Of a stretch of 64,000 bases of DNA, positions 34,056-43,122 are shown piece by piece. The notes under the pieces were generated by a model that was given only the letters and a program-made list of their open reading frames with translations, had not been told where the DNA came from and ran no database searches. Numbering within the stretch: the first letter of the stretch is position 1; every line of letters starts with the position of its first letter. The stretch comes from Mesorhizobium hawassense. GTDB lineage: Bacteria > Pseudomonadota > Alphaproteobacteria > Rhizobiales > Rhizobiaceae. A program made the position numbers and the translations under genes. The DNA lies in assembly GCF_003289945.1 (NCBI RefSeq), contig NZ_QMBP01000014.1, forward strand, positions 1-64,000, written 5' to 3'.

Positions 34056-36578
34056 GTGACCGAGCAGCCGCGCCTTGCCGAACAGAATGCCGCCGTCCTG
34101 CTGCCTGAGCCATTCGTCAGATGGTTCGGCGAAAAAGGCTGGTCGCCGCGTGTCCACCAGCTCGAGCTGCTTGCGAACGCGCAAGGCGGCCAATCGGTGC
34201 TGCTGATCGCGCCGACCGGCGCCGGCAAGACGCTGGCCGGCTTCCTGCCTTCGCTGACCGAGCTGGCCAACCGTCCGAAGCGCAAGCCGGGCCAGGCGCA
34301 TCCCGGCATCCACACGCTCTACATCTCGCCGCTCAAGGCCCTGGCCGTCGACATCGAGCGCAATCTCGGCAAGCCGGTCGAGGAAATCGGCCTGCCCCTC
34401 ACCATCGAAACCCGCACCGGCGATACGCCCTCGCACAAGCGCCAGCGGCAGAAACTGGCGCCGCCTGACATCCTGCTCACCACGCCCGAGCAGCTTGCGC
34501 TCCTGATCGCCTCGAGCGACGCTAGGCGGTTCTTCGAGGATTTGCGCTACGTCGTGCTCGACGAATTGCATTCGCTCGTCACCTCCAAGCGCGGACATCT
34601 TTTGGCGCTCGGCCTCGCGCGGCTGCGCGCCTTCGTTCCCGGGCTGCAGACCATAGGTCTATCGGCAACCGTCGCCGAGCCGGACGAATTGCGGCGCTGG
34701 CTGGTTCCTCAGAACCCACCCGGCGACATGGCTGGGCTGATCACCGTTGCCGGCGGCGCCAAGCCCGACATCTCCATCCTCGACTCGCGTGAGCGCGTGC
34801 CGTGGTCCGGCCATTCGGCCCGCTACGCCATTCCTGAAATCTACGAGGCGATCAAAGAGCATCGCACGACGCTGCTCTTCGTCAACACGCGCAGCCAGGC
34901 GGAGCTTTTGTTCCAGGAGCTCTGGCGGGCGAATGAGGACTCGCTCCCCATCGCGCTCCATCACGGCTCGCTCGATGTCGGCCAGCGCCGCCGCGTCGAG
35001 AAGGCGATGGCCGACAATGCGCTGCGCGCTATCGTTGCCACCTCGACGCTCGATCTCGGTATCGACTGGGGCGATGTCGACCTTGTCGTGCATGTCGGCG
35101 CGCCGAAAGGCGCCAGCCGCCTGGCGCAGCGCATCGGCCGCGCCAACCACCGCATGGACGAGCCGTCGAAGGCGATCCTGATCCCGGCCAACCGCTTCGA
35201 GGTGCTGGAATGCCGTGCCGCGCTCGACGCCAATTATCTCGGCGCGCAGGACACGCCGCCTTTGATCAAGGGCGCACTCGACGTGCTGTCGCAGCACGTG
35301 CTGGGCGTCGCCTGCGGCGGCCCGTTCGACGCCGACCTCCTGTTCGAGGAAGTGCGCGGTGCTGCCCCATACACTGCGCTGGAGCGCGAGACCTTCGACC
35401 GGGTCGTCGACTTCGTCGCCACCGGCGGCTACGCGCTGAAGAATTATGAGCGTTATGCCCGCATCCGCCAGAACAAGGACGGGCTCTGGCGCGTCTCGCA
35501 TCCGCGCGTGACGCAGCAATACCGGCTGAATGTCGGCACCATCGTCGAAATGCCGGAGCTCAATATTCGCTATGTCCGGCAGGGGCGCGGCATGGCCGGC
35601 CGCGGCGGGCCGGTGCTCGGCAAGATCGAGGAGTATTTCGCCGAGACGCTGCGTCCCGGCGACAATTTCCTCTTCGCCGGCAAGGTGCTGCGCTTCGAAG
35701 GTATTCGCGAGAACGAGTGCGTCGTCTCCAACGGCGCGGGCGCCAACATCATCGTGCCGTCCTATGCCGGCGGCAAGTTTCCGCTCTCGACCTATCTCGC
35801 CGAGCAGGTGCGCGGCATGCTGGCCGACAGCGACCGCTGGAAGCTGCTGCCCGAGCAGGTGGCCGACTGGCTGCGGATCCAGCAGGAGAAGTCGGTGCTG
35901 CCGAAGCGCGGCGACCTTCTGGTCGAGACCTTCCCGCGTGGCAACCGCCATTACATGGTCGCCTATCCCTTCGAGGGCCGGCTGGCGCACCAGACGCTCG
36001 GCATGCTTTTGACCCGCCGGCTGGAGCGCGCCCATGCCAGGCCGCTCGGCTTCGTCGCCACCGACTATTCGCTGGCGGTGTGGGCGCTGGACGATATGGC
36101 GGCGCTTTTCAAAGCCAGGAAGCCGTCGCTCGGTCAGCTTTTCGACGAGGACATGCTGGGCGACGATCTGGAGGACTGGCTGAACGAGAGCTGGATGCTG
36201 AAGCGCACCTTCCGCACCTGCGCGGTCATCGCCGGGCTTATCGAAAAGCGCTACCCCGGCCAGGAAAAGAGCGGGCGCCAGGTGACGGTCTCGGCCGACC
36301 TGATCTATGATGTGCTGCGCAGTCATGAGCCGGATCATATCCTGCTGCAGGCAACGCGGACCGACGCCTCGGCCGGATTGCTCGATGTCAGCAGACTTGG
36401 CGAGATGCTCTCGCGTGTGCGCGGTCGAATCATGCATAAGCATCTCGACCAGATCTCGCCGCTGGCGGTGCCGGTGATGCTGGAGATCGGCAAGGAATCG
36501 GTCAATGGCGGCGCCAACGACACGCTGTTGATGGAAGCCGCCGATCTGGTCGAAGAAGCGATGGGTCGAGTAGAGTAG
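34056..36578 (+). CDS. Ligase-associated DEXH-box helicase (Lhr family)
   Basis: The 840-residue protein has helicase motif I APTGAGKTLAGF (about 51-62), motif II LDELHSL (about 168-174), motif III GLSATVAEPDELRRWL, and motifs V-VI in the second RecA lobe (ATSTLDLGIDWGDVDLV; RLAQRIGRANHR), followed by the winged-helix and Lhr C-terminal domains. In related bacteria it works with PdeM, a DNA ligase and an exonuclease in DNA repair. It starts with a GTG and ends 19 bp before pdeM. Confidence 0.92.
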   Translation: MTEQPRLAEQNAAVLLPEPFVRWFGEKGWSPRVHQLELLANAQGGQSVLLIAPTGAGKTLAGFLPSLTELANRPKRKPGQAHPGIHTLYISPLKALAVDIERNLGKPVEEIGLPLTIETRTGDTPSHKRQRQKLAPPDILLTTPEQLALLIASSDARRFFEDLRYVVLDELHSLVTSKRGHLLALGLARLRAFVPGLQTIGLSATVAEPDELRRWLVPQNPPGDMAGLITVAGGAKPDISILDSRERVPWSGHSARYAIPEIYEAIKEHRTTLLFVNTRSQAELLFQELWRANEDSLPIALHHGSLDVGQRRRVEKAMADNALRAIVATSTLDLGIDWGDVDLVVHVGAPKGASRLAQRIGRANHRMDEPSKAILIPANRFEVLECRAALDANYLGAQDTPPLIKGALDVLSQHVLGVACGGPFDADLLFEEVRGAAPYTALERETFDRVVDFVATGGYALKNYERYARIRQNKDGLWRVSHPRVTQQYRLNVGTIVEMPELNIRYVRQGRGMAGRGGPVLGKIEEYFAETLRPGDNFLFAGKVLRFEGIRENECVVSNGAGANIIVPSYAGGKFPLSTYLAEQVRGMLADSDRWKLLPEQVADWLRIQQEKSVLPKRGDLLVETFPRGNRHYMVAYPFEGRLAHQTLGMLLTRRLERAHARPLGFVATDYSLAVWALDDMAALFKARKPSLGQLFDEDMLGDDLEDWLNESWMLKRTFRTCAVIAGLIEKRYPGQEKSGRQVTVSADLIYDVLRSHEPDHILLQATRTDASAGLLDVSRLGEMLSRVRGRIMHKHLDQISPLAVPVMLEIGKESVNGGANDTLLMEAADLVEEAMGRVE

Positions 36579-36597
36579 TATCAGGGACGAAGAGGGG

Positions 36598-37314
36598 ATG
36601 AATTTTTCGCTGTCGCGCGCAACGCTGATCGCCGAGGCCGACCTTGTCGGCATCGCCGGCGAGCGCGCGGTCTGCGACCGGCGCGGCGTTCTCTATTTCC
36701 CCGATCTGCGCCTGCTCGCCGTCTCCGATCTGCATCTCGAAAAGGGCTCGTCCTTCGCCAGGCGCGGCGCGCTGATCCCGCCTTACGACACCGGTGCCAC
36801 GTTGCTCAGGCTGCAGTCGGTCATCGCCGACTACCAGCCGCGGATCGTCGTCAGCCTCGGCGACTCCTTCCATGATGGCGGCGGCGCCGAGCGCATGCAT
36901 CTGAGTTTTCGCGAACGGCTGGAAGCGATGATGGCTGGCCGCGACTGGTTCTGGGTCGCCGGCAACCACGATCCCGAGGCACCCGCCGACCTGCCCGGGG
37001 AAACGGTGCGGGAGCTTGCCATCGGCTCGCTGCTCTTCCGGCACGAGCCCTCGAAGATGCGGATCGAGGGCGAGATATCGGGTCATCTCCACCCCTGCGC
37101 GCGCATCGTCCAGCGCGGCCGCTCAGTCCGGCGCCGCTGCTTTGCCGGCGATGGCGGCCGCATGATCATGCCGGCCTTCGGCGCCTATACCGGCTCGCTC
37201 AACGTGCTCGATCGCGCCTATGCCGGCCTGTTCAGGCTGGAAACGCTGATGGCCTATATGCTGGGCGCCGAGCGCATCTTTGCCATCTCTGGCTCGATGC
37301 TGCGGCCGGGCTGA
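36598..37314 (+). CDS. pdeM: Ligase-associated DNA damage response endonuclease PdeM
   Basis: The 238-residue protein is a calcineurin-like metallophosphoesterase with all metal motifs: AVSDLHLEKGSSF, SLGDSFHDGGG, VAGNHDPE and ISGHLHPCAR. PdeM is the phosphoesterase partner of the Lhr helicase in the ligase-associated repair module. AGGGG directly precedes the ATG. The usual ligase and exonuclease partners do not follow: the next gene, on the other strand, encodes a SoeC-like membrane protein. Confidence 0.92.
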   Translation: MNFSLSRATLIAEADLVGIAGERAVCDRRGVLYFPDLRLLAVSDLHLEKGSSFARRGALIPPYDTGATLLRLQSVIADYQPRIVVSLGDSFHDGGGAERMHLSFRERLEAMMAGRDWFWVAGNHDPEAPADLPGETVRELAIGSLLFRHEPSKMRIEGEISGHLHPCARIVQRGRSVRRRCFAGDGGRMIMPAFGAYTGSLNVLDRAYAGLFRLETLMAYMLGAERIFAISGSMLRPG

Positions 37315-37318
37315 GACG

Positions 37319-38257
37319 CTACTCTCGTCCGTAATAGAGCATGACCGTGTGCTTCGCCTCTGCGAAGAATAGCCAACGCTCGACCAGCATGCCGCCGAAT
37401 TGCGCAACGGCTGCAAACGCGGATGCAATTGCGCACAAGGGCCATGGCAGGAAGAACGCGATTGCTAGAAGGATAGCGGGCGCCGCGAAAGCCAGCGCCT
37501 GCGTGATCCGCCGCAGCTTCGCGCTGTGCTTGCGCGCGATGCGGAAGCCCATTTCCTTCAGCAGGTAATTCTCTTCCGTATGAGGCCATTCGATCGACCG
37601 TACGGTGCCGCCCGCCAAACCGGTCGCCGTGTTGGCGGTTGTCGGGATTTCGAGTTGGTCATTGTAGCGCCAGGTCGCAAGCTTCCAGCCCCAGCCGGCG
37701 AGCGTGACGAGCAGCGCCCAGGTCAGCACCGCCGTTGAGCCCAGTTTGAACCCCTGAAACAAGGCATTGGCGAGAACGCTTCCCGTCATCGCCGCGAAGA
37801 TGAGATAAGCCGGCAAAGTATAACGGCTATGCCACTGCGCAATTGGCTTCAGCGAGGCGTAGATCATGCCGGTCGTGCAGACCGTCACCATCGCCCCTGC
37901 TGCTGCCACCAGGCCTGCGGCCGCCACCCATCCGCCGCTTCGGTCGAGAACCACCCAGCCGATGCCGAACAGTGTTGCCGGAATGAAGGTCGCGACCGAC
38001 GCCACGCCTTCACGCGACAGCCACGAACTGCGCCATTGCGAGAAGGCGCGCCAGGCGCGCTCCGGCCGGCCAAGGTGACCGGTGGAGGACAACAGCCCGG
38101 CGACGATCAAACCGAGTGCCAGGGCCATGCCGACAAGGCCAAGCCAGAAATCGGCCGGAATGAATCCCAGCCCGCCAAGCAGGCCGAGCAGCGCCAGCAG
38201 GCCGTATCCGGCGCCGGTGGCGGTGGTGAAGAAGACGACCGAGAAAGCAGGGTGCAT
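37319..38257 (-). CDS. soeC: DMSO-reductase-type membrane anchor, probable SoeC
   Basis: The 312-residue protein has about eight hydrophobic helices and the DmsC-type start MHPAFSVVFFTTATGAGYGL with STGHLGRPERAWRAFSQWR. It anchors a molybdoenzyme complex and passes electrons to quinone. It lies six bases after the iron-sulfur subunit gene and is the last gene of a soeBAC-like operon. The length and gene order fit sulfite-oxidising SoeABC, but other DMSO-reductase-family anchors are not excluded. Confidence 0.8.
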   Translation of the reverse strand: MHPAFSVVFFTTATGAGYGLLALLGLLGGLGFIPADFWLGLVGMALALGLIVAGLLSSTGHLGRPERAWRAFSQWRSSWLSREGVASVATFIPATLFGIGWVVLDRSGGWVAAAGLVAAAGAMVTVCTTGMIYASLKPIAQWHSRYTLPAYLIFAAMTGSVLANALFQGFKLGSTAVLTWALLVTLAGWGWKLATWRYNDQLEIPTTANTATGLAGGTVRSIEWPHTEENYLLKEMGFRIARKHSAKLRRITQALAFAAPAILLAIAFFLPWPLCAIASAFAAVAQFGGMLVERWLFFAEAKHTVMLYYGRE

Positions 38258-38263
38258 GATCGG

Positions 38264-38998
38264 CTAGTTCGAAAGCATGCGGTCGATCCAGCCGAGGAAA
38301 CCGCCCTCGGCCTTGATCGGCTCCAGCGCCGGCGCGTCGACCTTTGCCGCGCGTTCGCTGCGGGCGCGCGGCGGCAGGTATCTGTTGGTCGGCTTGTAGC
38401 CGAGCTCCGGCATCAGCGCGATGCCGCCGCGTTCCGTGACCAGTTGCGAGATCGCGGAGGCTGGATCGCCGAGATCGCCGAAATGCCGGGCGCTGGTCGG
38501 GCAGGCGGCGACGCAGGCCGGCACGCGGTCCTCCTCGGCCAGATTGTCGTTGTAGATGCGGTCGACGCAGAGCGTGCATTTCTTCATCACGCCGACATCG
38601 CTGTCGAACTCGCGCGCGCCGTAGGGACAGGCCCAACTGCACAATTTGCAGCCGATGCATTTATCCTCATCGACTAGCACGATGCCGTCCGCGGCGCGCT
38701 TGTAGGAGGCGCCGGTCGGGCAGACGGTGACGCAGGCCGGCTGCTCGCAATGCAAGCAGGAGCGCGGGAAGTTCACCGTGCGGCCTCCCAGCTCCGTCGT
38801 GTGCTCGTAAGCATGCACGCGGTTGAACCAGACGCCGTCGACATGCGCGCCATAGGGGTTGATATCGGTCAGCGGCGCCATGTGGCCGCCCGTGTTCCAC
38901 TCCTTGCAGGCGGTCACGCAGGCCTGGCAGCCGACGCAGGTATCGAGGTCGATGACGAGGCCCAGTTTTTTCTCGGTTCGGGCGGGAAGGCAGGTCAT
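38264..38998 (-). CDS. soeB: Four-cluster [4Fe-4S] electron-transfer subunit, probable SoeB
   Basis: The 244-residue protein holds four cysteine clusters typical of DmsB/SoeB: CVGCQACVTACKEW, CLHCEQPACVTVCPTGA, CIGCKLCSWACPYGA, and CTLCVDRI with CVAACPTSA. It transfers electrons between the molybdenum subunit and the membrane anchor. Its ATG overlaps the stop of the catalytic subunit gene (ATGA), showing translational coupling. No signal peptide is present, which fits an enzyme facing the cytoplasm. Confidence 0.88.
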   Translation of the reverse strand: MTCLPARTEKKLGLVIDLDTCVGCQACVTACKEWNTGGHMAPLTDINPYGAHVDGVWFNRVHAYEHTTELGGRTVNFPRSCLHCEQPACVTVCPTGASYKRAADGIVLVDEDKCIGCKLCSWACPYGAREFDSDVGVMKKCTLCVDRIYNDNLAEEDRVPACVAACPTSARHFGDLGDPASAISQLVTERGGIALMPELGYKPTNRYLPPRARSERAAKVDAPALEPIKAEGGFLGWIDRMLSN

Positions 38999-41925
38999 TC
39001 GGCGGCTTCCCTTTTCATGCGAAACGCAGCGCCGAAGCGAAGCACATCCGGCGGAGGCTCGAAATTCGGCGGCTGCCGGAAACGCTCGAATTGCGGCTCG
39101 GTGAAGCCGGCTTCGTCCGCCGCGCATTTCACGACGCGCACGCGCACATCGAACCATGCCGCCTGTCCCGTGACCGCATCGGAATTCGAATAGCGCTTGC
39201 CGCTAGCGTCGGCCGCGGTCTGGTCGCCGATGATGTGGTTGAGCAGGAAGCCGCGATTGCTCTCCGCCGCATCATCCTTCAGCCCCCAGCTGCCGCGCCG
39301 CTTGCCGATGGCGTTCCAGGTCCACACCGTGTCGGGGTTCACGCCGTCGATCAGCTTGATCTGGCCCTTCACCCGGCCATTGATGCTTTCGATCCACACC
39401 CAGTCATCGTCGGCAAGGCCAAGCCCGACGGCCGTCTGGTGATGCACGAACAGTCGGTTCTGGCTGGTGATCTGTCTCAGCCAGGCATTCTGCGAGCCCC
39501 AGGAGTGGTACATGTGCATCGGCCGCTGCGTCAGCGCATGCAGCGGATATTTTTGCAGGTCGACGGTGTCGTCCTCGAAGGGCGCGTACCAGAACGGCAG
39601 TGGATCCATATAGGCTTCGATGCGGCCGCGCTCAGCCTTCGGGGGCTGCACCTTGCCATGACCACGCGCGGCAAGGCGAAAGCGCTGCATCGGCTCCGAG
39701 TAGAGCTGGAAGACGATCGGCTCGGCCTTGGCGATGAAGCCCATCTCGACCGCGAAATCGAGATAGGCGCGGTTGCCCATCTTGTAATAGCGCTGGTCGT
39801 CGGAAAAATCGTGGTGCCAAAAGCCGCCATTGTCGATGTAGCGCTGCAACTGATCGGGGTTGACGTCGCCCCTGCCGATCGACCCGCCATTCTTGCCACG
39901 CCAGCCGGCAAGCGGGCCGATGCCGGGTGTGCGCTCGTGGTTGACGATGTAGTCGGCATAGTCGCGGTATTTCGCCGAGCCGTCCTCGTTGACGAAGCAA
40001 GGCAGGCCGAGCCGCGCGCCGAGCTCGATCAGCACCGACTGGAACGGCCGCACGTCGCGATCCGGCTGCAGCACCGGGTGGCGGATGGCGTCGCCCGGCC
40101 CGTCGGCATGGCTGATCGGCCGATCGAGCAGGCTGATGCAATCATGCCGCTCGAGATAGGTGGTGTCGGGCAGCACCAGATCGGCGAAAGCCACCGTCTC
40201 GGAATAATGGGCGTCGGAATAGATGATGAAGGGGATCTTGTAGGCGCCGGCCTCGTCCTTGTCGGTCAGCATGGCAATCGTCTCGACCGTGTTCATCGAG
40301 GAGTTCCACGCCATGTTCGACATGTACATCATCAGCGTGTCGATCGGATAAGGATCGCCGGCCCAGGCGTTGCGGATGACCGAGTGCATCAGCCCGTGCG
40401 CGGCCAGGGGCGCTTCCCACGAATAGGCCTTGTCGATGCGGGTGGGCAGGCCGTCCTCGTCGACCAGGAGATCGTCCGGACCGCAGACGAAGCCGAGCGG
40501 CATGCCGTCCAGCGGCGTCATCGGCCGAACGGTCTTGCCGGCCGGCTTCGGCCCTGGCGGCGCCGGGCGCGGGTAGGGCGGCTTGAAGCGGAAGCCGCCT
40601 GGAACGTCGACAGTGCCAAGCAGAACCTGCAGCAGATGGATGGCGCGGCAGGTGTGAAAACCATTGGAATGGGCCGAAATGCCGCGCATGGCATGCATCG
40701 AGACAGGCCGGCCCTTGATCGTTTCATGCCGTCGGCCCGCCCAGTCGGTCCAGGCGACCGGCAGTTCGATCGTCTGCTCGAAGGCGACATGCGCCAGCTC
40801 CGCCGCGATGCGCCGGATCGTCTCGGCGTCGACGCCGCAGCGCTCCGCCACGGCGTTCGGCGAGTGGTTTTCGTCCAGATAGCGGTCGGCTATGAGCTGG
40901 AACACCGGCACGCAGCGCCGGCCGCCGACCTCGTACCTGCCGGTCAGCGCCGGCTTTGCTTCGGGGTCGGCTGCGTTGACCGGTTGCTTCGCAGCCCTGT
41001 CCCAGGCAAGCAGGTTGCCGTCTGCGTCGCGGACGAACAACCCGTCGCCGGCTGAGCCTGATTCCTGCACGACCAGCACCGGCGCGTTGGTATAGCGCAG
41101 CAGGTAGTCGAGATCGACGCGGCCGGCCTTGAGCAATTCATGGACCAGCGCCAGCACGAACAGCCCGTCCGTGCCCGGCCTGATGCCGATCCAGTCGTCG
41201 GCGATGGCATTATAGCCGGTGCGGCAGGGATTGATCGAAACCACCTTGGCGCCGCGCGCCTTGAGCTTGCCGAGGCCGATCTTGATCGGGTTGGAATCAT
41301 GGTCCTCGGCGACGCCGAACAGCATGAAGTATCGGGTGTTGTCCCAGTCGGGCTCGCCGAATTCCCAGAACGAGCCGCCGATCGTGTAGAGCCCGCCGGC
41401 CGCCATGTTGACCGAGCAGAAGCCGCCATGCGCGGCGAAGTTCGGCGTGCCGAATTTAGATGCCCACCAGCCGGTCAGCGATTGCGACTGGTCGCGTCCG
41501 GTGAAGAAGGCGAGCTTTTTCGGGTCGGTGCGGCGGATCGCCGATAACCTTTCGGTGGCGATGTTGAGCGCCTCGTCCCACTCGATCTCGCGGAACTCGC
41601 CCGAGCCGCGCGGACCTGTCCTCAGCAGCGGCTTTTTGAGCCGCGCCGGGCTGTAGTGCTGCATGATGCCAGCGCTGCCCTTGCCGCAGATCACCCCGCG
41701 GTTCACCGGGTGGTCCTTGTTGCCGTTGATGTAGCGGACCTTGCCGTCCTTGATGTGGACGTCGATGCCGCAGCGGCAAGCGCACATATAGCAGGTGGTC
41801 TTGGCGATGCGGTCGGAGACTTCAGGCGAGGTTTCGACGCCGTCGCCTTCGTCGGGTGCTCGGCTGTCAACCAGTGGCCGCTGCGAGGGTGCGGAATTGG
41901 CGCCGCGCGGCGCGGCGTTGCTCAT
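38995..41925 (-). CDS. soeA: Molybdopterin oxidoreductase catalytic subunit, probable sulfite dehydrogenase SoeA
   Basis: The 976-residue protein has a [4Fe-4S] motif with C45, C48 and C52 (CYMCACRCG) and a fourth Cys in NRGVICGKG, then the bis-MGD-binding molybdopterin domains (WDEALNIATERL, GTPNFAAHGGFCSVNM, NPCRTGYNAIADDW) and a molydopterin-dinucleotide C-terminal domain. There is no twin-arginine signal. Length, lack of a signal and the B and C neighbours fit SoeA, which oxidises sulfite to sulfate in the cytoplasm. Nearby sulfite-exporter genes support this, but the substrate is inferred. Confidence 0.82.
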   Translation of the reverse strand: MSNAAPRGANSAPSQRPLVDSRAPDEGDGVETSPEVSDRIAKTTCYMCACRCGIDVHIKDGKVRYINGNKDHPVNRGVICGKGSAGIMQHYSPARLKKPLLRTGPRGSGEFREIEWDEALNIATERLSAIRRTDPKKLAFFTGRDQSQSLTGWWASKFGTPNFAAHGGFCSVNMAAGGLYTIGGSFWEFGEPDWDNTRYFMLFGVAEDHDSNPIKIGLGKLKARGAKVVSINPCRTGYNAIADDWIGIRPGTDGLFVLALVHELLKAGRVDLDYLLRYTNAPVLVVQESGSAGDGLFVRDADGNLLAWDRAAKQPVNAADPEAKPALTGRYEVGGRRCVPVFQLIADRYLDENHSPNAVAERCGVDAETIRRIAAELAHVAFEQTIELPVAWTDWAGRRHETIKGRPVSMHAMRGISAHSNGFHTCRAIHLLQVLLGTVDVPGGFRFKPPYPRPAPPGPKPAGKTVRPMTPLDGMPLGFVCGPDDLLVDEDGLPTRIDKAYSWEAPLAAHGLMHSVIRNAWAGDPYPIDTLMMYMSNMAWNSSMNTVETIAMLTDKDEAGAYKIPFIIYSDAHYSETVAFADLVLPDTTYLERHDCISLLDRPISHADGPGDAIRHPVLQPDRDVRPFQSVLIELGARLGLPCFVNEDGSAKYRDYADYIVNHERTPGIGPLAGWRGKNGGSIGRGDVNPDQLQRYIDNGGFWHHDFSDDQRYYKMGNRAYLDFAVEMGFIAKAEPIVFQLYSEPMQRFRLAARGHGKVQPPKAERGRIEAYMDPLPFWYAPFEDDTVDLQKYPLHALTQRPMHMYHSWGSQNAWLRQITSQNRLFVHHQTAVGLGLADDDWVWIESINGRVKGQIKLIDGVNPDTVWTWNAIGKRRGSWGLKDDAAESNRGFLLNHIIGDQTAADASGKRYSNSDAVTGQAAWFDVRVRVVKCAADEAGFTEPQFERFRQPPNFEPPPDVLRFGAAFRMKREAAE

Positions 41926-42080
41926 GATCCGCGAACGCTCTTGCCGCTCGCCATCTTGGCCTTCGTCTTGGGCCCCGGGCCGCGCATATAGTGGAGCTCG
42001 GGATGATAGCGTTCGCCGGAGAGCTGCCGCTTCAGCCGGCCGCTCCAATGCGCGAACAGGGATTTGAAGCGCCCGATCAT
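41922..42080 (-). CDS. Small basic 52-residue protein upstream of soeA
   Basis: An ATG at 42080, with AAGG six bases upstream, opens a 52-codon frame that begins MIGRFKSLFAHWSGRLKRQL and ends KMASGKSVRGS. Its TGA overlaps the soeA ATG as ATGA, the same coupling as soeA-soeB. The protein is strongly basic with an amphipathic-looking start; there is no membrane helix or known motif that I recognise. Position suggests a maturation, targeting or translational-coupling role for the molybdoenzyme. It is short enough to be missed by automatic gene calls. Confidence 0.7.
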   Translation of the reverse strand: MIGRFKSLFAHWSGRLKRQLSGERYHPELHYMRGPGPKTKAKMASGKSVRGS

Positions 42081-42155
42081 TTCAAACCTTGGCGGCAAGG
42101 CAGCTAATTTTTTCCAACTCGAGGCAAAAACTTAGAACAAAGCCATTGATGCGTC

Positions 42156-42174
42156 TAACAAGCAGCTCTTGTAA
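42156..42174. promoter_or_regulatory. Palindrome in the soe/LysR divergent region
   Basis: ACAAG (42158-42162) and CTTGT (42168-42172) form an inverted repeat around CAGCT, about 30 bases before the LysR start and 80 bases before the small basic gene. Its size and position fit a LysR-type recognition site that controls both directions. It is a weak motif and only a candidate. Confidence 0.4.
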
Positions 42175-42204
42175 TTCCGATCGATTTTGCTTCTTACTTA
42201 GCAC

Positions 42205-43113
42205 ATGACCCTCGATCAGCTGCGCATCTTCGTCGCCGTCGCCGAACACGGCCATATGACCAAGGCCGCCGAGCGGCTCGGCATCTCGCAGTCGGCCGCC
42301 TCGGCGGCCATCCGCGCGCTCGAAAGCCAGCATGGCGTGCGCCTGTTCAACCGGGTCGGACGCAACATCGAATTGGCCCAGACCGGCCACCGCTTCCTGC
42401 CCGAGGCGAAGGCGGTTCTGGATCGCGCCACGGCTGCCCGCGGCGTGCTGGAAGATGTCTCGCAGACCGTCGCCGGCAGCTTGTCGATCGCCGCCAGCCA
42501 GACCATTGCCAGCTACTGGCTGCCGCGTCGCCTGGCGTCTTTCCACGAAGCCTATCCGGCCGTGAAGCTGAGCGTGACGATCGGCAACACGCGGCAGGTC
42601 GAGACCAATGTGCTGGACGGCCGCGCCGATTTCGGCCTGGTCGAGGGCCGCACCGAGTCCGACATCCTGCGCCGCGCCACGGTCGACGAGGACCACCCGA
42701 TGCTGGTGGTGGCGCGCTCGCATCCCGAGATCCCGATGACGCGGGCGGGCAACCTCGACATCAGGGCCTTGCGCTGGATCATCAGGGAAGGCGGCTCGGG
42801 CACGCGCGAGGCGCTGGAGGATTTCGCGCACAACCAGGGGGTCCCGCCGGCCGAGCTGCAGATTTTTCTCGTCCTGCCCAGCAACGAGGCCGTGCGTCAG
42901 GCGGTGGAGGCCGGAGCAGGCGCCACCATCATCTCGGAGCTGGTCGTCGCGCGCTCCCTGGCGGAAGGCAGCCTCAGGGCCGTGCCGGTCGAATTGCCGA
43001 AGCGCGACTTCGCCATGATCACCCATCGCGACCGGCAGGCAAGCCTCGCCCAGATGGCGCTGAAGGCGCATCTGACGGGCAGGGCGGACGCGCTGGCAAA
43101 TATCGACAATTAG
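42205..43113 (+). CDS. LysR-family transcriptional regulator
   Basis: The 302-residue protein has the LysR helix-turn-helix at the N-terminus (TLDQLRIFVAVAEHGHMTKA, then AERLGISQSAASAAIRALE) and the periplasmic-binding-like effector domain with GSLSIAASQTIASYWLPRRL and GAGATIISELVVARSL. It is divergent from the soe operon, the usual placement for its target, and may sense a sulfur compound. It ends nine bases before the Hsp70-like gene on the other strand. Confidence 0.9.
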   Translation: MTLDQLRIFVAVAEHGHMTKAAERLGISQSAASAAIRALESQHGVRLFNRVGRNIELAQTGHRFLPEAKAVLDRATAARGVLEDVSQTVAGSLSIAASQTIASYWLPRRLASFHEAYPAVKLSVTIGNTRQVETNVLDGRADFGLVEGRTESDILRRATVDEDHPMLVVARSHPEIPMTRAGNLDIRALRWIIREGGSGTREALEDFAHNQGVPPAELQIFLVLPSNEAVRQAVEAGAGATIISELVVARSLAEGSLRAVPVELPKRDFAMITHRDRQASLAQMALKAHLTGRADALANIDN

Positions 43114-43122
43114 GAGAAAAAG

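Noticed and set aside
34659..36653. Long minus-strand open frame opposite the Lhr helicase gene
   Set aside because: The helicase on the plus strand carries all family motifs; the opposite frame has none.
39091..41055. Long plus-strand open frame opposite soeA
   Set aside because: It is a shadow of the molybdoenzyme gene, without ribosome-binding site or domain.
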